DNA of 64,000 bases from CAZHGD01 sp964531735. GTDB taxonomy: Bacteria; Armatimonadota; UBA10988. A model generated the notes under the pieces. It searched no databases. It was given only the letters and a program-made list of their open reading frames with translations, and was not told the DNA's origin. Where the stretch lies: positions 1 through 64,000 of the forward strand of contig CAZHGD010000006.1 in assembly GCA_964531735.1 (NCBI GenBank), read 5' to 3'. Shown in pieces: positions 10,021-18,100 of this stretch. Made by a program: the position numbers and the translations under genes. Positions within the stretch are counted from its first letter, which is position 1. Each line of letters begins with the position of its first letter.

Positions 10021-10962
10021 TCAACTCGCTTTCCGCTGCCCGCCCGGTCCGTCCGGGGTCAGGCGACGACCGCGGGCGTACTCGTCACCCCGCATCGCCT
10101 TCCGTCCCGGCGGTTGGAGCCGCTCCACCCATACTGCCTGGTCGCCGGCGGCCATCAACAACCCTCGCCCATCGGCCACGGCGAGCAGCCGGCCCGGCTC
10201 GCCTGTGCCTTCCGCCACGACCGCTTTCAGGACCTTGACCCGCTCACCGCACACCAGCGCCGTGGCGCCAGGCCAGGGAGTCAGCCCGCGAACCCGATTG
10301 ACGATCGCCTGCGCCGCCTGGCACCAGTCGAGTTCGCCGTCCTCTTTCGACAATCGCGGCGCCAGACTCGCGGCAGAATCATCCTGGGGCACGCTGGTTA
10401 GCCGGCCCGCGGATAACTCCTCCAAGGTCTCTGACAAAACCGCCGGGGCCAAAGTCGCCAGTCGGGCCAACAACTCGCCGGCGGTTTCTGCCGCATCGAT
10501 GGCGACCTGGCGCGTCAGCAGGATACCGCCGGTATCGAGGCCCTCATCCATCAACATGGTGGCGACGCCGGTCTCGCGCTCGCCGTTCAGCAGGGCCCAC
10601 TGCACCGGTGCGGCCCCACGGTACTTCGGCAGCAGCGAGAAATGTACGTTGACGCAGCCCAACCGGGGCGTCGCCAGCACCTCGGCCGGCAGGATCTGCC
10701 CGAACGCCACCACGACCACCACGTCGGGCGCCTTGGCCGTCAGCCACTGCCCGAACTCCTCATTGCGGCGCAGTCGTTCCGGCTGCACCACCTCGAGGCC
10801 GAGTGCCACCGCGCGCGCCTTCACCGGCGACGGCTGCGGCGCCGCCGAACGGCCTTTCGGCCGGTCGGGCTGCGTCACCACCGCGACCTGGCCGGCCCAG
10901 CGCACGACCGCTTCCAGACAGGGCACCGCGATATCCGGCGTGCCCATGAACACGGCAGTCAC
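10021..10962 (-). CDS. fmt: methionyl-tRNA formyltransferase
   Basis: 313-aa cytoplasmic enzyme that formylates initiator Met-tRNA using 10-formyl-tetrahydrofolate. The N-terminal FMGTPDIAVPCLEAV and the HFSLLPKYRGAAPVQWAL signature are clear, with the downstream Asp of MLMDEGLDTGG; a C-terminal OB-fold-like domain follows (about 205-313). In this copy the signature reads NVHFSLLP rather than the more usual NxHxSLLP with Pro or Ala before Ser, still within family variation. Starts with GTG at 10962, nine bases after the def stop. Forms the def-fmt pair that adds and later removes the formyl group. Confidence 0.96.
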   Translation of the reverse strand: MTAVFMGTPDIAVPCLEAVVRWAGQVAVVTQPDRPKGRSAAPQPSPVKARAVALGLEVVQPERLRRNEEFGQWLTAKAPDVVVVVAFGQILPAEVLATPRLGCVNVHFSLLPKYRGAAPVQWALLNGERETGVATMLMDEGLDTGGILLTRQVAIDAAETAGELLARLATLAPAVLSETLEELSAGRLTSVPQDDSAASLAPRLSKEDGELDWCQAAQAIVNRVRGLTPWPGATALVCGERVKVLKAVVAEGTGEPGRLLAVADGRGLLMAAGDQAVWVERLQPPGRKAMRGDEYARGRRLTPDGPGGQRKAS

Positions 10963-10971
10963 CGAGGCACC

Positions 10972-11550
10972 TCAGCTCTGGACCTGGTCGGCCTGCAGCG
11001 CCGCGAAATGGGCCTTAGCCTCTTCGAGCGTCACCGGCACGCGTTTGTACTTGTCGCCCGGCTCGCCGATGGCCTCCGGATCATCATCCGGGCAGTCGAT
11101 GTGCCACCACAGCTCCTTGGCATGGTCGATGAACAGAATCCCGTTGAGGTGGTCGAACTCGTGCTGGATCGCCCGGGCCAGCAGACCCTCGGCCTCGATC
11201 TGCACTTGCCGACCGGTGCGGTCCAGGCCGGTCGCCACCACCCGCTTCGCGCGCGGCACCAGCCCGTACAGCCCAGGCAGGCTCAAGCAGCCTTCGCTGG
11301 CGGTGACCTGCCCCGAGCGCGACTTGATCTGCGGGTTGGCCAGGATCACCAGGTCGCAGTCGCCGTCGTGCGCCACCAGCACGCGTCGCGACACGCCCAC
11401 CTGCGGTGCGGCCAGACCCAGACCGTTGGCGTCGTCCATGGTCTCGACCATATCGTCCATCAGCCGCCGCGTGGACGCGTCGACCGTCGCCACCGGCCTG
11501 CACTTCCGGCGCAACACGTCATCGCCCAGCAACACGATCTCTCGGCGCAC
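10972..11550 (-). CDS. def: peptide deformylase
   Basis: 192-aa metalloenzyme that removes the N-formyl group from nascent proteins. All three motifs are present: GLAAPQVG, EGCLSLPG (metal-binding Cys) and QHEFDHLNG (two metal-binding His and the catalytic Glu). A C-terminal tail of about 40 residues extends beyond the core. Start GTG at 11550 is chosen because GGAG lies 9 bases upstream and homologues begin with this segment (REIVLLGDDVLR); the open frame continues to 11847 but that part is Arg-rich shadow sequence. First gene of the minus-strand operon, preceded by an extended -10 element at 11572-11580. Confidence 0.96.
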   Translation of the reverse strand: MRREIVLLGDDVLRRKCRPVATVDASTRRLMDDMVETMDDANGLGLAAPQVGVSRRVLVAHDGDCDLVILANPQIKSRSGQVTASEGCLSLPGLYGLVPRAKRVVATGLDRTGRQVQIEAEGLLARAIQHEFDHLNGILFIDHAKELWWHIDCPDDDPEAIGEPGDKYKRVPVTLEEAKAHFAALQADQVQS

Positions 11551-11571
11551 CGTCTCGTCTCCAGTTCCGCC

Positions 11572-11580
11572 ACTATACCA
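11572..11580 (-). promoter_or_regulatory. extended -10 promoter element of the def-fmt operon
   Basis: Read on the minus strand this is TGGTATAGT, a TG-n-TATAGT extended -10 with five of six matches to TATAAT, 21 bases before the def GTG. No good -35 is seen, as is common for extended -10 promoters. The rest of the 11551-11846 divergent gap shows only GC-rich sequence and a weak plus-strand TAGAAT near 11790 that could serve the URO-D-like gene. Confidence 0.5.
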
Positions 11581-11846
11581 TATGGCCGGCTCCGCGTTCA
11601 GGCAGGATGACGGCGTTACCTGCCGGCGACCCGATGGACCGCCAACCCGAGGCCCGCTGCCAAGTTCGTCGACACCCCGCCATCGGCGGCCGGGCGGCCG
11701 GCGGCTGGACCGGCCCAGCCGTTCCAGGTGGCGCCGCGACGGCCGGTCGCGAAGCGACCTACCATGGAGCGCACGGCGGCGGTAGAATGGGCGCCACCGG
11801 CAGGCTGCGCTCGCGCGGTTCGTGGCACGGAGCAAGGAGCCCACCA

Positions 11847-13088
11847 ATGGAGACGGTTAGCGCACGCGATCGTGAGATACTGCGGCGACGGGCGCAGTTG
11901 CAGCTCGAGTACGCCACCTCGCCGCGCAACGAGGCCATTCTGCGCCAGTGGCAGGCGCAGGCAGAGGGGCGACGCGAGGCACCGCCGGTTCGGCTGCTGT
12001 TCTCCAACTTCGGCCACGAAGTCATCACCCCACGCCTGCAATGCGAGGGCGACATCGCCCGCGGGCTCGAGGCGGCGCTCCTGGCCCGGCTGGTCGGGCG
12101 CGAGCTGTTCGACGACGACACGCCGATCCCGCCGACGTTCGACCTGGGCTGGCACACCTACGTCCAGCCGTTCGGCCTACAGGCCAAGATCACGCGTGCC
12201 CAGGGGCCGCACGCCCAGGGGTTCCACATCGACCCGGTGCTGACCGACCTGGCGGCCGAGTTGGACCGGCTGCGCGGTGGCTCGTTCGGCGTGGACCGCG
12301 AGGGCACCGCGCGGCAGCGCGCCCTGGTCGAGGACCTCTTCGGCGACATCCTGCCGGTGCGGCTGGTGATGGGCAGCCTGCCGGGCAGCTTGACCAACCC
12401 GCTCGTGCACCTGATGGGCATGGAGGCCTACTACCTGGCGATGTACGACAGCCCCGAGGCCGTGCACGCGGCCATGGAGATGGGCACCCAGGTCTTCGAA
12501 GGCTACTACGACTTCCTCGAAGCCGAGGGCCTGCTGCTGCCCACGACCGGTCTCAGCCCGCTGGCGCAGGAGTCCTTCGCCTTCACCGACGAGCTGCCGA
12601 CCGAGAAGGTGACGCGGACGACCGAATGCTGGGGCTTCCTCGAGTCGCAGGAGACGACCGCCGTGGCGGCGGACACCTTCGGCGAGTTCGTCTTCCCCTA
12701 CCAGGACCGGCTGGTCGCGCGCTACGGGCTGCTCTCCTATGGCTGCTGCGAGCGCATCGACGCCATCTGGCCCGATTGGCTGGCCCGGTGGCCCAAGCTG
12801 CGCAAGCTGTCCGTCTCGCCGTTCAACAACGAGCCGCAGGTCGGCGAGTACCTGCGCGGCAGCCGCGTGGTCTACTACAGCAAGCCCCGCGCCGAACTCG
12901 TCACCGGCCACGGCCCGCTCAACGACGAGGCCATCACCGCTTACTTCAAAGGTGTCTGCGAGGCGGCGAGCGGCTGTCTGTTCGAGATCGCGCAACGCGA
13001 GGTCGGGACGATCTTCGGCGACTACGACCGGGGGCGGCGCTATGTGCGGCTGGCCAAGGAGGCCGTGGACGCGTACTGGCGACCGTGA
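11847..13088 (+). CDS. uroporphyrinogen decarboxylase-like protein, second copy
   Basis: 413 aa, cytoplasmic, long form of the URO-D fold, only distantly similar to the copy at 2566. Recognisable features are an N-terminal helix with Arg-rich segment, the barrel core around VRLVMGSLPGSLTNPLVHLMGMEAYY, and the Cys pair of GLLSYGCCERID (about residue 295), with another Cys in the helix of KGVCEAASGCL. Cys-rich C-terminal barrels occur in zinc-dependent corrinoid methyltransferases of this superfamily, so methyl transfer is a possible role, but no zinc motif is certain. Start ATG at 11847 has AAGGAG upstream; the long N-terminal extension of the open frame is non-coding. Monocistronic, followed by a repeat-bearing gap. 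Confidence 0.75.
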   Translation: METVSARDREILRRRAQLQLEYATSPRNEAILRQWQAQAEGRREAPPVRLLFSNFGHEVITPRLQCEGDIARGLEAALLARLVGRELFDDDTPIPPTFDLGWHTYVQPFGLQAKITRAQGPHAQGFHIDPVLTDLAAELDRLRGGSFGVDREGTARQRALVEDLFGDILPVRLVMGSLPGSLTNPLVHLMGMEAYYLAMYDSPEAVHAAMEMGTQVFEGYYDFLEAEGLLLPTTGLSPLAQESFAFTDELPTEKVTRTTECWGFLESQETTAVAADTFGEFVFPYQDRLVARYGLLSYGCCERIDAIWPDWLARWPKLRKLSVSPFNNEPQVGEYLRGSRVVYYSKPRAELVTGHGPLNDEAITAYFKGVCEAASGCLFEIAQREVGTIFGDYDRGRRYVRLAKEAVDAYWRP

Positions 13089-13149
13089 CGCGGCTGGCCG
13101 GCGCCGGGCACGAGCCTAGCCTGGCCACTAAGTAGCCGCTCGGAGATCC

Positions 13150-13247
13150 TGTCCGGTAGGGACGGGGCCTGGTGCCCGCCCTGTCACTGCCCGGTTGGCG
13201 CTTGGTGGCCCGCAGCCGGGCGACCCAAGGGTCGCCCCTACGGGACA
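13150..13247. repeat. MITE-like unit with terminal inverted repeats and an inner hairpin
   Basis: Ends are TGTCCGGTAGGG (13150-13161) and CCCTACGGGACA (13236-13247), inverted repeats with 11 of 12 positions matching. Just inside the right end is a perfect 9-bp hairpin, GGGCGACCC (13218-13226) and GGGTCGCCC (13229-13237). No open frame inside. It lies in the 352-bp gap 13089-13440, which has no gene. Similar short elements are dispersed in many environmental genomes; copy number here cannot be judged from one window. Confidence 0.6.
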
Positions 13248-13288
13248 ACATCACCGGCCGGCTGCTTAGTCGCACACCACAGTGATTC

Positions 13289-13421
13289 CGGCCCATACTC
13301 CGGGCTTGCCCCGAGTAGGCGCGTAGCGCCGTACCGAGCGGACATCGCCGGACCGGCACCGGGTTGCGGCCCTTCGGTACGCGGCTCCGCCGCTACTCAG
13401 GGCAAGCTGGAGTCTGGTCCG
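13289..13421. repeat. about 130-bp imperfect inverted repeat (second MITE-like unit)
   Basis: Left arm from about 13289 to 13340 and right arm from about 13369 to 13421 pair over some 40-45 positions. They share ACTCC, GCTTGCCC, GAGTAG and CGTACCGA blocks, the last joined to a CTTCGG turn. The unit could fold into one long hairpin in RNA or cruciform DNA. It fills the rest of the gap between the convergent genes ending at 13088 and 13441, so it may also act as a terminator for both. Confidence 0.6.
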
Positions 13422-13440
13422 CAAACAGGTTGGTGCAGCA

Positions 13441-15162
13441 CTATGGTTCGGCGATGAACCGCTGCGGTCGGACGATAGCCGCCAGGTACTCGCCGAGGTT
13501 CTTGACCGTCGGCAGCAGCGAGTTGCCCTCGACCTTGTGCGGGCCGGCCAGGTACCGCCGGCGGTCGTCCTCGGTCCACTGCCAGAAGACGCAGCCATGG
13601 CCGTAGACCCAGTTGTACCGCGGCGACCAGGAGTTCAGACCGGCCATCTGCCGGGTGAACACCGCCGGTGCATACCACTCGCTCTTGTCGGCATACGACC
13701 CGACCACGCGGTCGCCGAACTGCTCCTTCTTGCCGCTGTAGCCGAGGAACTTGCCGTCTTTGTCCTGGATGTCGCGGTAGTAGCCCAGCGGCCAGGCGCC
13801 CAGGGCCACGGTGCAGCGCCGCCGCCAGTAGTCGGCCAGCTTCGGGCCGCACTCCTCGGCCACCCACAGGTCGACGCGCTTGACGGCGTTGGCCAGCCCG
13901 CCGGCGTCGGTGGTGTGGTAGGTGCCCTCGGTCATCACGTGCAGCCCACCCGGCGCGTCGGCCTCGGCGCACGCCTGCAAGGTCGCCCGGAACAGGTCGC
14001 CATACAGCTCGCCGTAGTACAACATGCCTTCAGGCAGCGTCAGCACCGGCATGGTCGGATACTCCTGGAGCATCGCGGCCACCACGGTCTGCCAGCGCTG
14101 GTGGACTTTCGCCTTCAACTCGGCCAGCGGCCGGGGCTTGGCCTGGTAGCCCTTCCAGGCGGGATCGTACTGCTCGGCGACATACTCGGTGTCGACCGCC
14201 AGGCCCGCGCAGCCGCTGAGCTTGGTGAAACGCGCTCCTTGGCGGAACAGCTCGGTGACCTTGGTCCAGGCGGCGTCGTCGAACCAGTCGGGCAAGGGTT
14301 CGTAGAAGGCCACCTTGACGAAGTTGGAGTCGATGCCGACCGCGCGGCAGGCCGCGTTGCAGGCGCGCACCTCGCGCAGCAAGGCATCGTCCTCACCGCG
14401 CGTGTTCGGCTGCCCGTCGGCGGCCCAGACATCGGACGACCAACTGGACATGACGCCGTCGAACAGGAACCCGCGGAACCCCCAGCGGGCGCATTCGGCG
14501 GCGTGATCGCGCAGGTAGCCGACGTTGATCGGCGAGAACAGCAGCGTGCGCGGCCGCTCGGCGCGGTCGTCGTCGACCAGCTTGAAGGACGTGGTCTTCA
14601 CCCGCCGCAGCGTCACGTCGTCGAACCACACCGCCACGCCGGCGCCCGACTGGTTCTGGATGTTGATCTCGGCCGCGGCGATCGGCTCACCGACCAGCGT
14701 CTCGACGCTGATCTCGCGCCAGGCGTCGGTCACCTTCAGTGGCGGCGAGTAGGCATTGGCCAGGTACAGCGCCGCGCGGCCGTGCTGGCCGGTCGGGCAG
14801 CGCACCCAGGCCGACAGGCGCCAGGTGCCCGGCGTCAGCTTGGCCCGGCCGTAGCAACCGGCCCGGGCGCGGCCGTCGCGGTTGAGCGTCCGCAAGGCGC
14901 CACTGCCGTTGCGCCCGGCGCCGCGTTCGACGGTGATGCTCCACGGGGCATCGCTCGGCCCCCATTGGTAGCCGGCCCACTGGTCCGGCAGACCCAGGTA
15001 GTCGGCACCGGTCTCGGGTTGCCAACCGGCCTTGCAGTAGCGGTCGTAGTCGCCCTTGCCGCCTTGCTCAAAGCCGGCGTTGGGCATCTCCACCACGTCC
15101 TGCGCCACGGCGGTGGCGGCCAACCAGCCCAACACCACCAGACACACTCGGTATGGCCACAT
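13441..15162 (-). CDS. exported carbohydrate-module protein with a TIM-barrel-like domain
   Basis: 573 aa with a Sec signal peptide (cleavage after AVA at about residue 20). Residues 25-190 form a predicted beta-sandwich that opens with PNAGFE and ends in WFDDVTLRR, typical of CBM4/9-like carbohydrate-binding modules. Residues 200-573 look like a glycoside-hydrolase-type alpha/beta barrel: repeated strand-helix units, acidic residues near strand ends (FLFDGVMSSW, LAVDTEYV, VAEECGP) and Trp-rich loops. No named GH family is recognised, and the acid pair is a guess. Starts 16 bp after the stop of the large heparinase-like gene, so likely the second gene of that transcript. Extracellular or periplasmic glycan binding and hydrolysis is inferred. 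Confidence 0.65.
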   Translation of the reverse strand: MWPYRVCLVVLGWLAATAVAQDVVEMPNAGFEQGGKGDYDRYCKAGWQPETGADYLGLPDQWAGYQWGPSDAPWSITVERGAGRNGSGALRTLNRDGRARAGCYGRAKLTPGTWRLSAWVRCPTGQHGRAALYLANAYSPPLKVTDAWREISVETLVGEPIAAAEINIQNQSGAGVAVWFDDVTLRRVKTTSFKLVDDDRAERPRTLLFSPINVGYLRDHAAECARWGFRGFLFDGVMSSWSSDVWAADGQPNTRGEDDALLREVRACNAACRAVGIDSNFVKVAFYEPLPDWFDDAAWTKVTELFRQGARFTKLSGCAGLAVDTEYVAEQYDPAWKGYQAKPRPLAELKAKVHQRWQTVVAAMLQEYPTMPVLTLPEGMLYYGELYGDLFRATLQACAEADAPGGLHVMTEGTYHTTDAGGLANAVKRVDLWVAEECGPKLADYWRRRCTVALGAWPLGYYRDIQDKDGKFLGYSGKKEQFGDRVVGSYADKSEWYAPAVFTRQMAGLNSWSPRYNWVYGHGCVFWQWTEDDRRRYLAGPHKVEGNSLLPTVKNLGEYLAAIVRPQRFIAEP

Positions 15163-15178
15163 CGCGACGCTCCTTAGT

Positions 15179-18100
15179 TCAGGGGCGGAATGCCTTCAGT
15201 TCACCGCGGTCGCCGGCCACCAGCACGGTGCCGTCGGCCAGCTTGCCCGACCACACGGGCCGTCCGGTCAGCGCGCCCGTCGCCACGGTCTCGCCGTTGC
15301 CGTTCAGCACCGTGACGCCGCCGTTCTCGCTGGCGACCAGTAGTCGTGCCGGGCCGCTCAGCGCCACCATCGTCTCGGGCGCGCTGGGTAGCCGCTTGGC
15401 CCAGAGGCGTCGGCAACGGCTGTCCAGCACCAGCACCAGGCCGTCGGCCAGGCCGACCGCGATCTCCTGCTTGCCGTCGCCGTTGAGGTCGCTGACCACC
15501 ACGGCGCGCACGGTGCGCGCCGGCGCTGAGGGTCCGGGTCCGAAGTTGGCACTCGCCAGCGGCTCGCCAGTGGCCGACCAGACGGTGACGCGGTTCCAGG
15601 TGCCGTTGACCTCGCTGACGATCTCCTGCTTGCCGTCGCCTTCGAGATCGACGCTGAGCAGATGGCCGCGGTTCTGTGCGCACCAGGCACCCACGTAGGT
15701 GTGGCCGGACGGCACGCCGGCGAAGCCGCGCTCATTGGGGTTGAGCGTCTTCGAGTTGAGCACCGCCAGCGCATGGCTGTCGTTGGGCCACCGGCCGAGC
15801 AGCAGGTTGTGAGTGCCCTGCGGACCGTCCACCACTTTCAGGACGGTGCCCGGGCCCCAGAACACCGGGAACCGCCGGATCAGCTGGCCGTTGGTAGCCA
15901 GCAACTCGAGCGTGCAGGCGCTGCCGACGAACAGCGTCGGCTGGTCGCCGGTGAAGGGCCCGCTGGTCAGCCCATGGATGCCCTCGTGACCCGGCGCCGA
16001 CTTGAACCAGTACTGCTTGGCCGCGCGGAACACCGCCTCGTCCATGACGGAGGTGAACACCCAGCGCTTCTGTCCGGTGGCGTCGAACGCGACGACCTTC
16101 TCATCGACGCACCCGGCGATGAGCAGCTTCGCCTCGGGCCACCAGTGCAGAACGCGGATACGGCCGTCACAGGTCCACTGCCCGAGCGCCTGGCGGGCTG
16201 CGTCCAGGACGGTGATGGTCTGGTCCGACGCCACGTACACGCGCTGCTCGGCGCCGCTGCCGGCGAGCGCCACGGCGGCGGGCTTGCCGGCCACCTTGGC
16301 CGTCCAGGCCGCCGCCACCTCACCGGTCTTGACTGCGCCGGCCGCGGTGGCCGCGACCTCCTTCCGCCGACGCTCCTGCGCCTGCGTCAGCAGGGCCGCG
16401 AGCGGTTCGGCCGTCAGCGCCGCGGTGACTCCGGTCAGGTGGTGCCGTCCGGCTGGTAACTGCCGCTCGCCGGCCGGCAGCTTGAGCGTGACGGCCTGAG
16501 CACAGACCAGGTGCAGGTCGCCGCCGCGCAGGTCCCAGTCGAGGTCGACTGGTGCCGAGGCGGTGAGTGCGGCCTGGCCGACGCCCAGTGTGCGGCACTG
16601 CCGCGCGAAGGCGTGGTCGGCGCCGAGCACGGCCAACTCGGCCCGCGTGGCGCCGTACTCGCCGACCACCGCCAGGGCCGGTGCCGGCAGCGCGAGCATG
16701 GCGGCGTTGTCGGCCAGGCGCAGACAGGCCGCGGCCGCGGCCGGATCGCCGCCACGGCGCGCAATCAGCGAGAAGTCGATCCGGTGCTGGCCCGACTTGG
16801 CCGGCCCGCGCCAGACGAAGGTGGGCGTGCCGGTGTCGGTGGTCACCGGGAGCACATCGCACGGCCGGATCTCGAAGGCCGACGCCGGTGCGGCCGCCGC
16901 CGGCGCGCCCGGTGGTTGCACGCTCAGCCCGGCCAGGCCGATGAACGCGCGGTCGACGCCGTCGCGCAGCCGGCTGACCTCGACGCGCAGGCGGTGCTCG
17001 CCCGGCGCGAGCCGCAGTCGGCCCAGCGGCACCCGCGCGAACTGGACCTCCGGCGTCCAGTGCTCGTACTCCTCGCCTACGGCGCGGCCGTCGAGCTTGA
17101 AGCGCACGTATCCACGGTCGCGGTAGTTGAGCAGGTCGGCGTAGACGTTGCCCTCGACGGCCGTCGGCACGGTGAAGGCCATCTCAATCCAGTCACCGGC
17201 CTTGGTGGCCCGGACCAGCTTGATGCCGAGTTGCGCGAGCGTGATCAGCTCTTTGTCGCCCGGCTGACCGGTCACCTGCGCCTCCATGGCACCGAACCCG
17301 CGCCAACCGGCCGGGGTGCTGGCCGAGACGGCCACCGGCGACAGCAGCGCCTGCGAGCGTGCGTCCCAGAACAGCCCCGGGCCCTGCCACAGCGTCTTCG
17401 CCTCGAAGTTCTCGCTGTCGACGCGGTAGGTCAGATCGTCCACGACCAGCGTGAACGCGCCCGGGCGCAGCGCGATGCTGCGGCGCCAGTTGCAGAAGCT
17501 CTGCTTCGGCACCTCGCCGATGCAGTAGGCCGTGCGGCCGAGGACGTCATGCGCGCGGAGCGCGCCGTCCATGGCGACCTGCGGTTCGACCATGCCGTCG
17601 GCTTTGGTCTGCACCTGGTTCAGGAAGGCGCCGCCGTGCTGGTCGATGATGGTCTGCCCGGCCAGGCGCAACTGCAGTAGGGCAAAGGTGTGATAGGGGT
17701 TGCGCGAGGCGCCGTTGAAGCCCTTGACCAGCAGGAAGTCGCCCGAGGCGTCCGGCGCGCTACGGTAGCTGGCGTGGAAGAACGACTGGTCGAGCGGGAA
17801 GCCGTTGCCGCGCCCGGCCCAGAGCGGCTCGGGCAGCGGCTGCACCGACCACTTGCCGACCAGGTCCGCCGGCCCCTCGCCGCGGTCGTCCGCCGGCCAG
17901 AACGACTGGCCGACGCGGAACCCGTCGGTGTTCAGCCGCGTCCGGCGCCGGTACTCCAGCCAGCGGCGGTCACCGGTGAGGTGGTAGATGTGGTGGAAGT
18001 ACGAGAGGGCCGCGGAGTTGAGCGCCCAGTCGGGCTTGCGGCCCGACAGCAGCATCTCCTGGCCGGCCAGCAGGCGGGCCGCGGTGCCGCTCTCCAGCGG

